Shown here: in pieces, positions 9,146-18,116 of the stretch
How the letters are laid out: every line of letters starts with the position of its first letter
How positions within the stretch are numbered: position 1 is the stretch's first letter
DNA from: Dinoroseobacter sp049800775
Lineage (GTDB): Bacteria > Pseudomonadota > Alphaproteobacteria > Rhodobacterales > Rhodobacteraceae
Assembly (NCBI RefSeq): GCF_049800775.1
Contig: NZ_JBNAFR010000011.1
Span: 56,076-120,075, forward strand
Length of the DNA: 64,000 nt
Reading direction: 5' to 3'
Translations under genes and position numbers: made by a program
The notes under the pieces: model-generated
Databases searched by the model: none
What the model was told of the DNA's origin: nothing
What the model saw: the letters and a program-made list of their open reading frames with translations, nothing else

Positions 9146-9937
9146 GTGTCTCTTAGATTTGGTCTGGCGGTCGCCGTTCTGAGCTGTGCATGCAGTGCGC
9201 AGGCCGCGACTTTCTACGACACGCGCACCGACTTCGATCAGGACGTGGTGAGCCAATCCGACCCTACCGGGATGTCCGGCGCCACGACGCAGGCTGAAGC
9301 CGACGCCCTGACAAAGGCGGGCCGCGCAATCGAGACGGCCCCCCAGGGGTCCGGGCGCAGCGCCGATGATATTGAGTTTGACGCGCTGACCATCGTCGAC
9401 CCGTTTGCGTTCCCACGTGGCTCTACCCTGAGCAGCTCCCACGGGTTCCGCATTTACAGTTTCGCCAATACGGCGGGCATTGATGGCGCGGCCTATCGTA
9501 TCGGAAATGTGGACAACGAAAACCATTCTTATCTGTTCACCGCCGGTGTCGAGGCCTTTGCCTTCGACTTCTACGATCCAAAAAGTGCGAGCCAATGCGG
9601 TGGCGTCCCCTGTGCGCCGTCTTTCTTCGATGTGATCGTCTATGACACGCTGGGGGATGAAATCGCGAAGGTGCGCACCGACACGAATTACGGGGGCACG
9701 ACGTTCTTCGGTGTCTCTTCTGCCGAATTGATCGGTCGTATCGACGTGGTCGAGGCGAGCACTGGCGCAGGCGTATTCACGGGTGATCCGCCCTTCGACA
9801 ATGAGTATTTCGGGAACTACACAACCGGACGGCTTGCAACCACGGTGCCGCCTGTGCCGCTTCCCGCGAGCCTGCCGTTGCTGGGTTTGGGGCTGGCTGC
9901 TGCGGCGACACTGCGTGTTCGCCGCAAGCGTGGCTGA
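9146..9937 (+). CDS. VPLPA-CTERM sorting-signal exported protein
   Basis: 263 residues from a GTG start with GGAG eight bases upstream. A Sec signal (LAVAVLSCACSAQAA) is followed by a beta-rich region of unknown function. The C-terminus carries the sorting signal PPVPLPASLPLLGLGLAAAATLRVRRKRG: a VPLPA motif, a hydrophobic helix and a basic tail. Proteins with this tail are thought to be cut by a dedicated exosortase and moved to the cell surface or matrix. No exosortase gene is in the window. Two cysteines in CGGVPC could form a disulfide. Confidence 0.85.
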   Translation: MSLRFGLAVAVLSCACSAQAATFYDTRTDFDQDVVSQSDPTGMSGATTQAEADALTKAGRAIETAPQGSGRSADDIEFDALTIVDPFAFPRGSTLSSSHGFRIYSFANTAGIDGAAYRIGNVDNENHSYLFTAGVEAFAFDFYDPKSASQCGGVPCAPSFFDVIVYDTLGDEIAKVRTDTNYGGTTFFGVSSAELIGRIDVVEASTGAGVFTGDPPFDNEYFGNYTTGRLATTVPPVPLPASLPLLGLGLAAAATLRVRRKRG

Positions 9938-9965
9938 CCGCACGGCCCATGTTGGTGCAAATGGA

Positions 9966-9990
9966 AAGAACGCTTTCGGGCGTTCTTTTT
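9966..9990 (+). terminator. Terminator after the first VPLPA-CTERM gene
   Basis: AAGAACG (9966-9972), an 8-base loop, CGTTCTT (9981-9987), ending in a T-run to 9990. It lies about 30 bases after the stop at 9937. Confidence 0.8.
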
Positions 9991-10174
9991 CGTTTCAGGA
10001 GAGAGGCTTGCGAGACGCCATTGATGCGGCTCCCCGAAAAGGCATGCCCGGGGTCTCACCGTTTTCTGATTGAAACGTGATTGGCGAGCTTTGCAATTTG
10101 CACCGAGTGTGAAGGGCAAGCGGGCGCGCTGTGCGCCGCGCGTCGAGACATGCCCAAGACAAGGACCGATCCCC

Positions 10175-11560
10175 ATGCCAGCTTTCTCAACCTCCCGCCT
10201 CCGCAGGGTCCTGGGCGCTGGCCTTGCGGCGCTGTCACTGCTCCTGCCTGCCATGGCCACCGCGCAGCAGGGCCCGGCCTTGCCCACTTATATCCTCGAA
10301 GAGTTCGGCGCGCCGCCCGAGATCCCCGAAGGGCCGTTTTCGGAGGATTTGCAAAGGGCGGTCAAGATGGCCTTCGTGGACAGCGTTGCGCAGGCCACAT
10401 GGGGGCGGGATCAGACCACGGCACTGGCCGAGATCGTCGAAGCCGGGGATCCGCGGGTCGTTTGGCTGATCGCGGATCTGATGCGCTTTGCCTCCGGGCC
10501 GCAGCTCTCGGTGGCGCTGACCGAGGCATCCGCGGTCCTGCTGGGCAAGCGTTTGCCGCGTGAAAATGGCTGGGGCAATGTCACCGACCACCTCATTGCC
10601 TGGGACATTCCCGCGCCGCCCGATTACCTCGCCACCAAGCGCGCGATCTTCACCACTGTCGTGCCGGTTTGGGACAAGATCTTTGTCGAAGGGCAGATCG
10701 ACTGGCGTCATGTGTCCTGGGGCGGGGTGCTGATCGATGATCGGCCCTTCGGCACAACCGATGACCCCTGCAACTGTATCCCGGCAGCCGACAACCCCGC
10801 CGTCAGCAGCGCCGAAGAGGCCACATGGCTGAGCGATGACGCGATCGTCTTTGGGGTGGAGGTGAACGGAGCGTATCGGGCCTATCCCCGCCGCATCATG
10901 GAGGTGCGCGAGATGGTCAACGACACGCTGGGCGGGCGCGATCTGGGCATTCCGTACTGCACCCTGTGCGGGGCGGCCCAAGCCTATTTCACCGACCAGC
11001 TCCCTGCGGGGGTAGAGCGGCCGGTGCTGCGGACCTCGGGGCTGCTGATCCGGTCGAACAAGGTCATGTATGATGTGAACAGCTATTCGGTTTTCGACAC
11101 GTTCCTCGGGACGGCGGTGACCGGGCCCTTGGCCGAGAAGGGCATCGCATTGGAGCAGGCCTCGGTCGTGACCACCGATTGGGGCACGTGGAAACGCGCG
11201 CATCCCGAGACCACCGTTCTGATCGAGGAGCTGGCGCTCGGGCGCGATTTCGACTTCCGCAATGGCCGCGATGCTGACGGGCCGATCTTTCCGGTGGGGG
11301 ATGTGGACCCCCGCCTGCCGGTCCATGAGGATGTGGTCGGCGTCGTGGCGGCGTCGGGCACGCCCGTTGCCTTCCAGCGCAGTCAGGCGGTCGCGGCCCT
11401 GACCCGAGGCGAGGACGTGACCTTTGAAGAGGTGCGCCTGACCCTCGATGGCGGCGGCTTGCGCGCAGTGGATGCCAGCGGCGCGGATCTGGGCAGTCAC
11501 CAGGCCTTCTGGTTCGCCTGGTCGCAGTTTCACCCTGATACGGTGCTCTGGTCCGAATAG
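10175..11560 (+). CDS. DUF3179-family exported protein
   Basis: The in-frame ORF is open from 10070, but I place the start at the ATG at 10175 because it begins a standard signal peptide (RRVLGAGLAALSLLLPAMATAQQ). The body of the 461-residue protein has VNDTLGGRDLGIPYCTLCGAAQAYF, the hallmark of DUF3179, with its CxxC pair, and later the DVNSYSVFDTFLG segment. Function is unknown; the paired cysteines could bind metal or undergo redox. It appears to be monocistronic, with a terminator about 60 bases downstream. Confidence 0.75.
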   Translation: MPAFSTSRLRRVLGAGLAALSLLLPAMATAQQGPALPTYILEEFGAPPEIPEGPFSEDLQRAVKMAFVDSVAQATWGRDQTTALAEIVEAGDPRVVWLIADLMRFASGPQLSVALTEASAVLLGKRLPRENGWGNVTDHLIAWDIPAPPDYLATKRAIFTTVVPVWDKIFVEGQIDWRHVSWGGVLIDDRPFGTTDDPCNCIPAADNPAVSSAEEATWLSDDAIVFGVEVNGAYRAYPRRIMEVREMVNDTLGGRDLGIPYCTLCGAAQAYFTDQLPAGVERPVLRTSGLLIRSNKVMYDVNSYSVFDTFLGTAVTGPLAEKGIALEQASVVTTDWGTWKRAHPETTVLIEELALGRDFDFRNGRDADGPIFPVGDVDPRLPVHEDVVGVVAASGTPVAFQRSQAVAALTRGEDVTFEEVRLTLDGGGLRAVDASGADLGSHQAFWFAWSQFHPDTVLWSE

Positions 11561-11617
11561 GCGCATCGCCTCTGGGGCCACCCCCCGCACAAGACCGAAA
11601 CCACTCCGCCCCGGCGC

Positions 11618-11636
11618 GCCCCGCGTCGGGGCTTTT
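11618..11636 (+). terminator. Terminator after the DUF3179 gene
   Basis: GCCCCG-CGT-CGGGGC followed by TTTT (11633-11636). The rest of the 303-base gap (11561-11863) holds the promoter region of the next gene. Confidence 0.7.
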
Positions 11637-11785
11637 CCGTGTGGTGCGTCGGACAGATCGGGCGTCTGAGGCCCTTTTCTGCCCATTTCCACGTCAACGC
11701 CGCCCAAGATCGGGGCGGTTTTCCTGTCATTTGGCTGTGACCGGGCCCTCTCGTCGCGCGACCTCTGCTTCGGGAAAGCTGGGTG

Positions 11786-11852
11786 TTGACTCCGCATTTC
11801 GGGATCTGCATTCTGTATGGCAATACAAATGTGCCATTATACAGCACAATAG
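11786..11852 (+). promoter_or_regulatory. Promoter/operator region of the amino-acid ABC transporter
   Basis: TTGACT at 11786-11791 is a plausible -35 box. About 25 bases downstream are overlapping dyads: TGTAT-GGCA-ATACA, and a wider imperfect inverted repeat pairing CTGTATGGCA with TGCCATTATACAG. Such dyads suggest a GntR- or IclR-type operator. It does not match the element shared by the metC-like and oxidase promoters further on. The -10 box is unclear. Confidence 0.4.
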
Positions 11853-11863
11853 ATGGAGGTCAC

Positions 11864-12901
11864 ATGTTCCAGAAATCCACCGCCGCAGCGCTCGCCACAG
11901 CCGCGCTTACGGGTCTGCCTGCCACCGGCGCGCTGGCCGAGAGCGCGACGGTCCAACAGATTGTCGAGCGCGGCACGTTGCTCTGCTCGGGCCATAACGG
12001 CAGCTATTTCGGCTTCGTCGAAGTGAATGATCAGAACGAATGGCGCGGGCTCGATATCGATCTCTGCCGCGCGCTGACCACGGCGATCCTCGGCGATCCG
12101 GACGCGGTGCAGATCGTGCCCCTGTCCTGGGCGCAGCGGTTTCCGGCCCTACAGTCGGGCGATGTGGATGTGATCATCAAGGCCACAGGCTGGACCATGG
12201 GGCGCGATACCGAGCTCGGGCTGCAGTTCAGCCTGCCGTATTTCTTTGGCGGTACGCAGTTCATGGCCCATGGCGAGCTGGAGATCGAAGAGGCCACCGG
12301 GCTGGATGGCGGCACGATCTGCGTCGAGGCGGGCACCACGATCGAGCGGATCTCGGCGAACTACCTGTCGACCATCGGGGTCGAGCATACCATGGTCTCG
12401 TACGAGAGCGCTGCCGAGCTGCGCGCGGCCTATCTGGCCAATCGATGCGATGCTTTTGCCGGTTGGGGGCCGAACCTGGCCGTGCTGCGCGCCACCGAGA
12501 TCGACAATCCGGATGCGCATGTGATCCTGAGCGATCAGCTCTCTTCCGAGCCGATTTCCGCCGCCATGCGTCAGGGCGACGAGGATTTCGTGGATGTGGT
12601 GAACTGGATGCTGGCCGCCCTCCTGATCGCCGAGGAAGAGGGGATCACCATGGCCAATGTCGCAGAAAACGCCGCAAACCCGGCCAATCCGCGCGTCTCG
12701 CGCCTGTTGGGGGCTGAGCCGGGCATGGGCGAACGCCTGGGCCTGCGCGACACCTGGGCGCGCGAGATGATCGCCGCCGTGGGCAATTTCGCCGAGATCT
12801 ATGACCGGAACCTCGGTGCCGAGAGCCCGTACAACCTGGATCGCGGGCTCAACAACCTGTGGAGCCATGGCGGCGTTCTCTACGCGCCGATCCTCGACTG
12901 A
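11864..12901 (+). CDS. Polar amino-acid ABC transporter, substrate-binding protein (AapJ-like)
   Basis: 345 residues from the ATG at 11864 (GGAGG site 6-7 bases upstream); the longer upstream frame lacks a signal. Signal peptide MFQKSTAAALATAALTGLPATGALA. The mature part has VQQIVERGTLLCSGHNGSYFGF and WRGLDIDLCRALTTAILGD, typical of the general L-amino-acid binding proteins AapJ/BztA. Those recognise several polar amino acids, so the exact ligand cannot be read. Two permease genes follow; the ATPase gene of the same family is at 29785. Confidence 0.85.
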   Translation: MFQKSTAAALATAALTGLPATGALAESATVQQIVERGTLLCSGHNGSYFGFVEVNDQNEWRGLDIDLCRALTTAILGDPDAVQIVPLSWAQRFPALQSGDVDVIIKATGWTMGRDTELGLQFSLPYFFGGTQFMAHGELEIEEATGLDGGTICVEAGTTIERISANYLSTIGVEHTMVSYESAAELRAAYLANRCDAFAGWGPNLAVLRATEIDNPDAHVILSDQLSSEPISAAMRQGDEDFVDVVNWMLAALLIAEEEGITMANVAENAANPANPRVSRLLGAEPGMGERLGLRDTWAREMIAAVGNFAEIYDRNLGAESPYNLDRGLNNLWSHGGVLYAPILD

Positions 12902-12978
12902 TCGGCCTGCGCTGATCCAACCGGCCGCCTGATCGCCCGGATCGGGCGGCCCGCTTTCCTCCAGCCCGGGGCCCTGCC

Positions 12979-14139
12979 ATGACCGCTGCCACTGCTACCG
13001 CCGCCAGCGCAGAAGAGCTGCGCGCGCGCGCCAAGATGCGCCGACTGATCATACAGACGCTGTTGCTCGGGATCGCCTTGCTGGTGATCTGGGGTGGGGT
13101 GCGCAGCGCGCAGGTCAACCTGACCGCCTTGGGCATCACAAGCGGGTTCGGGTTTCTCGACCGCTCCACCGGTTGGGATTACTCCTTTTCGCTGATCGAC
13201 CGCTCGATCAACGATCCCTATAGCCGGACCCTGCTGATCGGTTTGATGAACACCATGTTTGTCGGCTTCATCTGCATCTTCCTCTCGACCGTCTTCGGCT
13301 TCCTGATCGGGACCGCGCGGGATGCATCGAACATCGCGATCAAGACGGCCGCAACGGTCTATGTGCAGATTTTCCGCAATATCCCGCTGATCCTGCAGGC
13401 GATTTTCCTCTATGCGATCCTGATCCATCTGCCCGGACCGCGGCAGGCCTATACGATTGGCGATGCGGTCTTTCTGTCGAACCGTGGCATGAAGCTGCCC
13501 GGCCTGAATGTCTCGCCCGGGGTGGCTGTGGGCATTCTGCTGGTCTCGCTCGCGATGCTGGTGGGGCTGATCCTGTGGCGGCGTACCACCTTGCTCAAGG
13601 GGGCGGCGCTCTGGATTGGCGGCACGCTGCTGGTTGCGCTGCTGGCGGCACTGGCGGTGCGGCCCGAGGGCGAGAGCCTGCTGTCTATCCCCGAGCTCAA
13701 GGGCCTGCGCTTTCGCGGCGGGATCACCGTCTCGGTCGAGCTCTGGGCGATGATCGTCGCGATCACCGTCTATGGCAGCGCCTATATCGCCGAGGTCGTG
13801 CGGGGCGGGCTCAACGAAGTGCCCCGTGGCTTGGTCGAGGCGGGGCAGGCACTGGGTCTGGCACCCGGCGCGATCTGGAGCCGGATCAAGGTGCCCATGG
13901 CGCTGCGCTCGATCGTGCCGCCGCTGGGCAATCAGTGGATCTTCATCATGAAGGCCACGACCATCGGCATCGCCATCGGTTTCGCGGACCTGTTCTACAT
14001 CGTGTCGAACTCGATCACCCAATCGGGCCAGACGCTGGAGCTGATCGCGCTCCTGATGGGGGCCTTTCTCCTCGTGAATTTCTCAATCGCGTTCTTCACC
14101 AACTGGTTGAACGCGCGGCTCCAGCTGAAGGCGCATTGA
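12979..14139 (+). CDS. Amino-acid ABC transporter permease 1 (AapQ/BztB-like)
   Basis: 386 residues. Hydrophobic segments start near residue 28, followed by a periplasmic stretch and the LIGLMNTMFVGFICIFLSTVFGFLIG membrane segment that opens the permease core. The ATPase-contact loop is EVVRGGLNEVPRGLVEAGQALGL. Length and domain order match AapQ rather than the shorter HisM/GlnP permeases. It works as a heterodimer with the product of the next gene; the starts and stops of the pair are one base apart. Confidence 0.85.
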   Translation: MTAATATAASAEELRARAKMRRLIIQTLLLGIALLVIWGGVRSAQVNLTALGITSGFGFLDRSTGWDYSFSLIDRSINDPYSRTLLIGLMNTMFVGFICIFLSTVFGFLIGTARDASNIAIKTAATVYVQIFRNIPLILQAIFLYAILIHLPGPRQAYTIGDAVFLSNRGMKLPGLNVSPGVAVGILLVSLAMLVGLILWRRTTLLKGAALWIGGTLLVALLAALAVRPEGESLLSIPELKGLRFRGGITVSVELWAMIVAITVYGSAYIAEVVRGGLNEVPRGLVEAGQALGLAPGAIWSRIKVPMALRSIVPPLGNQWIFIMKATTIGIAIGFADLFYIVSNSITQSGQTLELIALLMGAFLLVNFSIAFFTNWLNARLQLKAH

Positions 14140-14140
14140 T

Positions 14141-15232
14141 ATGGCATTTGTCTCGGAGCTCTCCGCCCGTCCGTCGCGACTTGATGCGGTGCTGCAGCTC
14201 TTCAAGCGTCGGGCGTTTCATACACCGACCGATGGTCTGATCTCGATCCTCGTCTTCGCGGCTCTGGCCTATCTGGCCTGGTTGGTCATGGACTGGGCGC
14301 TCTTGCGCGCGGTCTGGAGCGAGGCAGACGTCGCCGCCTGTCAGGAGGCCGGGGCGGGGGCCTGCTGGGCGGTGATCGATGCGCGCCACCGGCTGATCCT
14401 GTTCGGGCTCTATCCGTTCGATCAGCACTGGCGCTCGACCCTGGCCTGCCTGACCATCATCCTGACGGTCGTGGCCTCCTGTCTGCCCTGGGCCTGGAGC
14501 GGCAAGCGTCTGGTCGGGCTCTGGATTGCGGGGTTTGCCACCTATTACCTGCTGATGGAGGGGAGCCTGCTGGGCCTGCAGCAGGTGACGACCGATGGCT
14601 GGGGCGGGCTGTCGCTGACCCTGTTCCTGTTTGCCTCGGTGGTCATTCTGGGCATGCCCATGGGGCTGGGACTGGCGCTCATGCGGCGTTCGGAGATGCC
14701 CGTGGTGAAGTATTTCGCCATGGTGCTGATCGATTTCATCCGGTCGCTGCCGCTGTTGACCACGCTCTTCACGGCGGCGGTGGTGGTGCCGATCCTGCTG
14801 CCATCCTGGCTGGAGGGCGACAAGATCTGGCGGGTGATCATCGCCTTCGCGCTGTTCTTTGCCTGTTATCAGGCCGAAGTCTTTCGCGGCGGGTTCCAGG
14901 CGATCCCCAAGGGGCAGTTCGAGGCGGGCAAGGCGCTGGGGCTCAGCTACTGGCAGATCCTGTCGCGGATCGTGCTGCCGCAGGTCTTTCGCCACGCGCT
15001 GCCCTCGACGATCAACATGGTGGTGGTGACCTTCAAGGAGACCGCGATCGTGATCATCATCGGATTCTTCGACATTCTCGCCTCAGCCAAGGCGGCCTTC
15101 GGCACCGGGGATTGGGCGCCGTATTACCTTGAGGTCTGGGTCTTCGTCGGCGCGATCTACTGGATCTTCCTCTTCTCGCTTGGCCAATATGGCGAGTTCC
15201 TCAAGAAGCGGATGAAAGTGCAGGAGCGCTGA
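14141..15232 (+). CDS. Amino-acid ABC transporter permease 2 (AapM/BztC-like)
   Basis: 363 residues with an N-terminal membrane segment, a periplasmic domain and the permease core. The contact loop is EVFRGGFQAIPKGQFEAGKALGL. Length fits AapM. With the binding protein and permease 1 it makes an inner-membrane importer; the only matching ATPase gene in the window is at 29785. The stop is followed by a GC-rich inverted repeat shared with the convergent MBL gene. Confidence 0.85.
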   Translation: MAFVSELSARPSRLDAVLQLFKRRAFHTPTDGLISILVFAALAYLAWLVMDWALLRAVWSEADVAACQEAGAGACWAVIDARHRLILFGLYPFDQHWRSTLACLTIILTVVASCLPWAWSGKRLVGLWIAGFATYYLLMEGSLLGLQQVTTDGWGGLSLTLFLFASVVILGMPMGLGLALMRRSEMPVVKYFAMVLIDFIRSLPLLTTLFTAAVVVPILLPSWLEGDKIWRVIIAFALFFACYQAEVFRGGFQAIPKGQFEAGKALGLSYWQILSRIVLPQVFRHALPSTINMVVVTFKETAIVIIIGFFDILASAKAAFGTGDWAPYYLEVWVFVGAIYWIFLFSLGQYGEFLKKRMKVQER

Positions 15233-15242
15233 ACGCACAACG

Positions 15243-15267
15243 CCCCGGGGCCGAGCCTCGGGGCGGG
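15243..15267. terminator. GC-rich inverted repeat between convergent genes
   Basis: CCCCG and CGGGG flank an inner CCGAG-C-CTCGG stem in the 57-base gap between the permease stop and the MBL stop. There is no T-run on either side, so it may be a weak bidirectional or Rho-assisted terminator. Confidence 0.4.
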
Positions 15268-15289
15268 TCCTGTCGGCGATGTGCTGTGG

Positions 15290-16171
15290 TCAGAGCTTGT
15301 TGAGCGGCATCTTGAGGACCATGTTGCCATCCTCATCCTCGGGCACGTCGCCTGCGCGCATGTTCACCTGCAACGAAGGCAGGATCAGGCTCGGCACCTT
15401 CAGCTCGGCATCGCGCGCGGTCCGGAAGGCGACAAACTCCTCACGGGTCTTGCCGCCGCCCACATGGATGTTGTTGGCCTTCTGCTCGGCCACGGTGGTC
15501 TCCCACGAGATCGCGCGCCCGCCGGGCCCGTAATCGTGACAGATGAAAAGCCGCGTCTCATCCGGCAGGCTCAGAACCCGCTGGATCGAGTCGTAAAGCT
15601 GCCCCGCATCCCCGCCCGGGAAATCCGCGCGGGCCGAGCCGCCATCGGGCATGAAGAGCGTATCCCCGACGAAGCAGGCATCGCCGATCACATGCACCAT
15701 GCAGGCGGGTGTGTGCCCCGGCGTATGGAGCGCGTGGCCCGTCATCTCACCGACCGTATACGTATCGCCGTCGGAGAAGAGCCTGTCGAATTGCGAGCCG
15801 TCGCGCTGGAACTCGGTGCCTTCATTGAAGATCTTGCCGAAGACGTCCTGCACCTCCTGCACATGCTCGCCGATGCCGATCTGGCCGCCGAGCTGGTCCT
15901 GGATATAGGGCGCGCCCGAGAGGTGATCGGCATGGACATGGGTCTCGATGATCCATTCGAGGGTCAGCCCGTTCTCGCGGATGAACCCGATCATCTGGTC
16001 GGCGCTGTCATAGGTCAGACGCCCGGAGGCCGGGTCAAATTCCATCACCGGATCGATGATCGAACAGGCGGGACCATGGGGCTCGCGCACCACGTAGGAG
16101 AAGGTGTTGGACTGCGGGTCGAAGAACGGCGTGACCTCTGGCCGTATGGTCAGATCGATCTCAAGTCCCAT
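15290..16171 (-). CDS. Persulfide dioxygenase-like MBL-fold protein (ETHE1/Blh type)
   Basis: 293 residues of the metallo-beta-lactamase fold. THVHADHLSG near residue 78 gives the HxHxDH metal site, HTPGHTPACMV supplies the next histidine, GDACFVGDTLFMPD the bridging aspartate and FICHDYGPGG the last histidine. The single-metal DHLSG type matches ETHE1/Blh persulfide dioxygenases, which oxidise glutathione persulfide to sulfite. It is last in a minus-strand operon behind a PLP C-S lyase-like gene and a VOC gene, so disposal of released sulfide/persulfide is a reasonable role. Confidence 0.75.
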   Translation of the reverse strand: MGLEIDLTIRPEVTPFFDPQSNTFSYVVREPHGPACSIIDPVMEFDPASGRLTYDSADQMIGFIRENGLTLEWIIETHVHADHLSGAPYIQDQLGGQIGIGEHVQEVQDVFGKIFNEGTEFQRDGSQFDRLFSDGDTYTVGEMTGHALHTPGHTPACMVHVIGDACFVGDTLFMPDGGSARADFPGGDAGQLYDSIQRVLSLPDETRLFICHDYGPGGRAISWETTVAEQKANNIHVGGGKTREEFVAFRTARDAELKVPSLILPSLQVNMRAGDVPEDEDGNMVLKMPLNKL

Positions 16172-16194
16172 CTCTACGCCTCCCCGGTGTGATG

Positions 16195-16830
16195 TCAGTC
16201 TATAGTGACGTGGCCATTCGGGCTGTCAAATTCAAACGCGAGGGCGGCGGGGCCTTGGGTGATCTCAGCCAGATCTGCGATCTGCAGCGTTTCGAATACC
16301 GCCCGGAGCTGTGCCGGATCGGGATGGGTGATCGCGACCTTGGTCAGGCGCACGCCCAAATCCTGCTGCCCGGTGGACGGGTGGGGGCCCGGCGACCATT
16401 CGATGAACGCAGGCAGCAGGCCCCCTTCGGGCAGATGCCCGTCCCGGGGCACGGTCAGACGCCAGCTGCGATCCCCGCGTTGGAAATGGACCACCTCGCC
16501 CAGATCCACCGGGCTCGCGGCGATCACGCCGTCCAGGTCATCCGTGTTCACCACCCAGCAAAGCGCCCGGGGCCGTTCCGCCAGCCGCGCATTGGTTGCC
16601 GGATCATCGAGCGAGAACCAGCGCACCCGACCCGGATCGGGCGCGTCCGGATCGACGGCGATCAGCTCGAAGAAGCTCTCGTTCCCGGCCTGCATCATGC
16701 AGTTATGGGTGCTCATCGCGTCATGTTTGGAGCCTGCGGGCACGGTCACGCCGAGGGTGGTTTCCATGGCAGCCCCCCCTTGGGCGAGATCCGCGGCCCC
16801 CACGGCCACATGGTCAATCTTGTTCTTCAT
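16195..16830 (-). CDS. VOC/glyoxalase-like domain protein
   Basis: 211 residues from the ATG at 16830; the longer frame to 16905 runs into the upstream gene. MKNKIDHVAVGAADLAQG at the N-terminus is the typical start of a glyoxalase-like (VOC) module, and a second half begins around VRLTKVAITHPDPAQLR. VOC proteins are metal-dependent isomerases, lyases or dioxygenases, or bind small ligands; the substrate here is unknown. It lies 10 bases after the PLP-enzyme stop, in the same operon. Confidence 0.65.
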   Translation of the reverse strand: MKNKIDHVAVGAADLAQGGAAMETTLGVTVPAGSKHDAMSTHNCMMQAGNESFFELIAVDPDAPDPGRVRWFSLDDPATNARLAERPRALCWVVNTDDLDGVIAASPVDLGEVVHFQRGDRSWRLTVPRDGHLPEGGLLPAFIEWSPGPHPSTGQQDLGVRLTKVAITHPDPAQLRAVFETLQIADLAEITQGPAALAFEFDSPNGHVTID

Positions 16831-16840
16831 CAGACAGCTT

Positions 16841-18019
16841 TCATTGCGCGTTGAGATGGGGAAGGGCGGCCGCCAGATCGTGCTGGAGCGTGCCCAGATC
16901 GTCAAAGCCGATATTGAACCGGATCAGCGCGCCGGGCTCGTCCCATGGCGTCGCCGTACGCTCTGGCGTGACGGGGAGAACGAGGCTCTCGAACCCGCCC
17001 CAGGACACACCGATCCCGAAATGGCGCAACGCATCCACAAAGCGTTCTACCTGCCCGCTGTCGCAGGGGTGGAACACGACCGAGAAAAGGCCCGCCGCGC
17101 CCGAGAAATCCCGCGCCCAATGGGCGTGGCCGGGGCAGTCCGGCAAGGCCGGGTGCAGGACATACTTGACCTGCGACTGGGCGGCGAACCATGCGGCCAT
17201 AGCTCGCCCGGCCGTGTCCACATGGTCCATCCGCATCTGCAAAGTGCGCAGCCCCCGCAGGGCCAGCATCACCTCTTGCCCACCAGTCTTGTCGCCGATC
17301 TGCATCACGGTCTTGCGCAGGGCTGGGCCGTGCGCCTCAGTCGAGGCGATCACCCCCAGCATGGCGTCGGAATGCCCGCAGAGATACTTGCTCCCGGAAT
17401 AGGCGAGCACATCGACGCCGAGGGCCAGTGCCTGACAGAAGACCGGCGTTCCCCAGGTGGTATCGAGGATCGTGGGCACGCCTGCTGCGCGTGCGGCCCG
17501 GGCGATGGCGGGGATGTCGGGCATCTCGAACGTGCCGGAACCGGGGGCCTCGAACATCACCGCGCAGGTTTCGGGCGTCATCAGGTCCGCGATCCCTGCG
17601 CCGATCATCGGATCGAAATACCGGATCGTTACGCCCATCCGCGCCAGAACCCCGTCGCAGAAGCCGCGCGTGTTGCCATAGACATTATCAGCCACAAGCA
17701 GGTCTGCCCCGGAACGGGCGAAGGTGAGCAGGGCGCAACTGATCGCGGCCACCCCCGACGAGGTCAGCGTGACCGAGCTGGCCCCCTCCAGCCGGGCGAG
17801 CAACTCTTCCAGCTTGTAGACCGCCGCATTGCCGTAGCGCCCGTAATACATCGTGCCACTGGCATAGCGATTTGCCCGCGCCGCCTCGAAGGTGGCGAGC
17901 CGGTCGAACACCATGGTCGAGCCCAATTCCACAGGCATGTTCACATGCCGCCCGTCACATGTGTCGGGACGGCCATCCTGTACCAGAATATCGCTCAGCG
18001 CGGGGGGCGGTATGGTCAC
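16841..18019 (-). CDS. PLP-dependent C-S lyase of the cystathionine beta-lyase/gamma-lyase family
   Basis: 392 residues of the Cys/Met metabolism fold type I family. YYGRYGNAAVYKLEELLARLEGA and LTSSGVAAISCALLTF line the cofactor pocket; YSGSKYLCGHSDAMLG holds the PLP lysine, where MetC/MetB proteins read SxTKY. VTPERTATPW near the C-terminus is close to the LxxxPxxxTH region. It should break a C-S (or related) bond in a sulfur amino acid, giving a thiol and an enamine/imine. First gene of the minus-strand operon with the VOC and MBL genes, from a promoter that carries the shared element. Confidence 0.75.
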   Translation of the reverse strand: MTIPPPALSDILVQDGRPDTCDGRHVNMPVELGSTMVFDRLATFEAARANRYASGTMYYGRYGNAAVYKLEELLARLEGASSVTLTSSGVAAISCALLTFARSGADLLVADNVYGNTRGFCDGVLARMGVTIRYFDPMIGAGIADLMTPETCAVMFEAPGSGTFEMPDIPAIARAARAAGVPTILDTTWGTPVFCQALALGVDVLAYSGSKYLCGHSDAMLGVIASTEAHGPALRKTVMQIGDKTGGQEVMLALRGLRTLQMRMDHVDTAGRAMAAWFAAQSQVKYVLHPALPDCPGHAHWARDFSGAAGLFSVVFHPCDSGQVERFVDALRHFGIGVSWGGFESLVLPVTPERTATPWDEPGALIRFNIGFDDLGTLQHDLAAALPHLNAQ

Positions 18020-18069
18020 GTTATTGATCCCTTTTCATCTCGGGCAGAGGATGACACTAGGGATTTATA

Positions 18070-18092
18070 GTGTCAATATACGGCATATACGT
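18070..18092 (-). promoter_or_regulatory. Shared regulatory element, copy 1 (metC-like/bisC-like divergent region)
   Basis: On the plus strand the element reads GTGTCAATATACG, two variable bases, ATATA, then CGT. Copy 2 at 21676-21698, in reverse orientation, agrees at 20 of 23 positions. Read towards the PLP-lyase gene it ends in ATATTGACAC, so a TTGACA -35 hexamer forms its promoter-proximal edge. No good -10 follows at 16-18 bases, which fits an activated promoter. The nearby IclR regulator (20471) is the likely binder. Confidence 0.6.
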
Positions 18093-18116
18093 ATCATATA
18101 GCGAAACATTGAATCG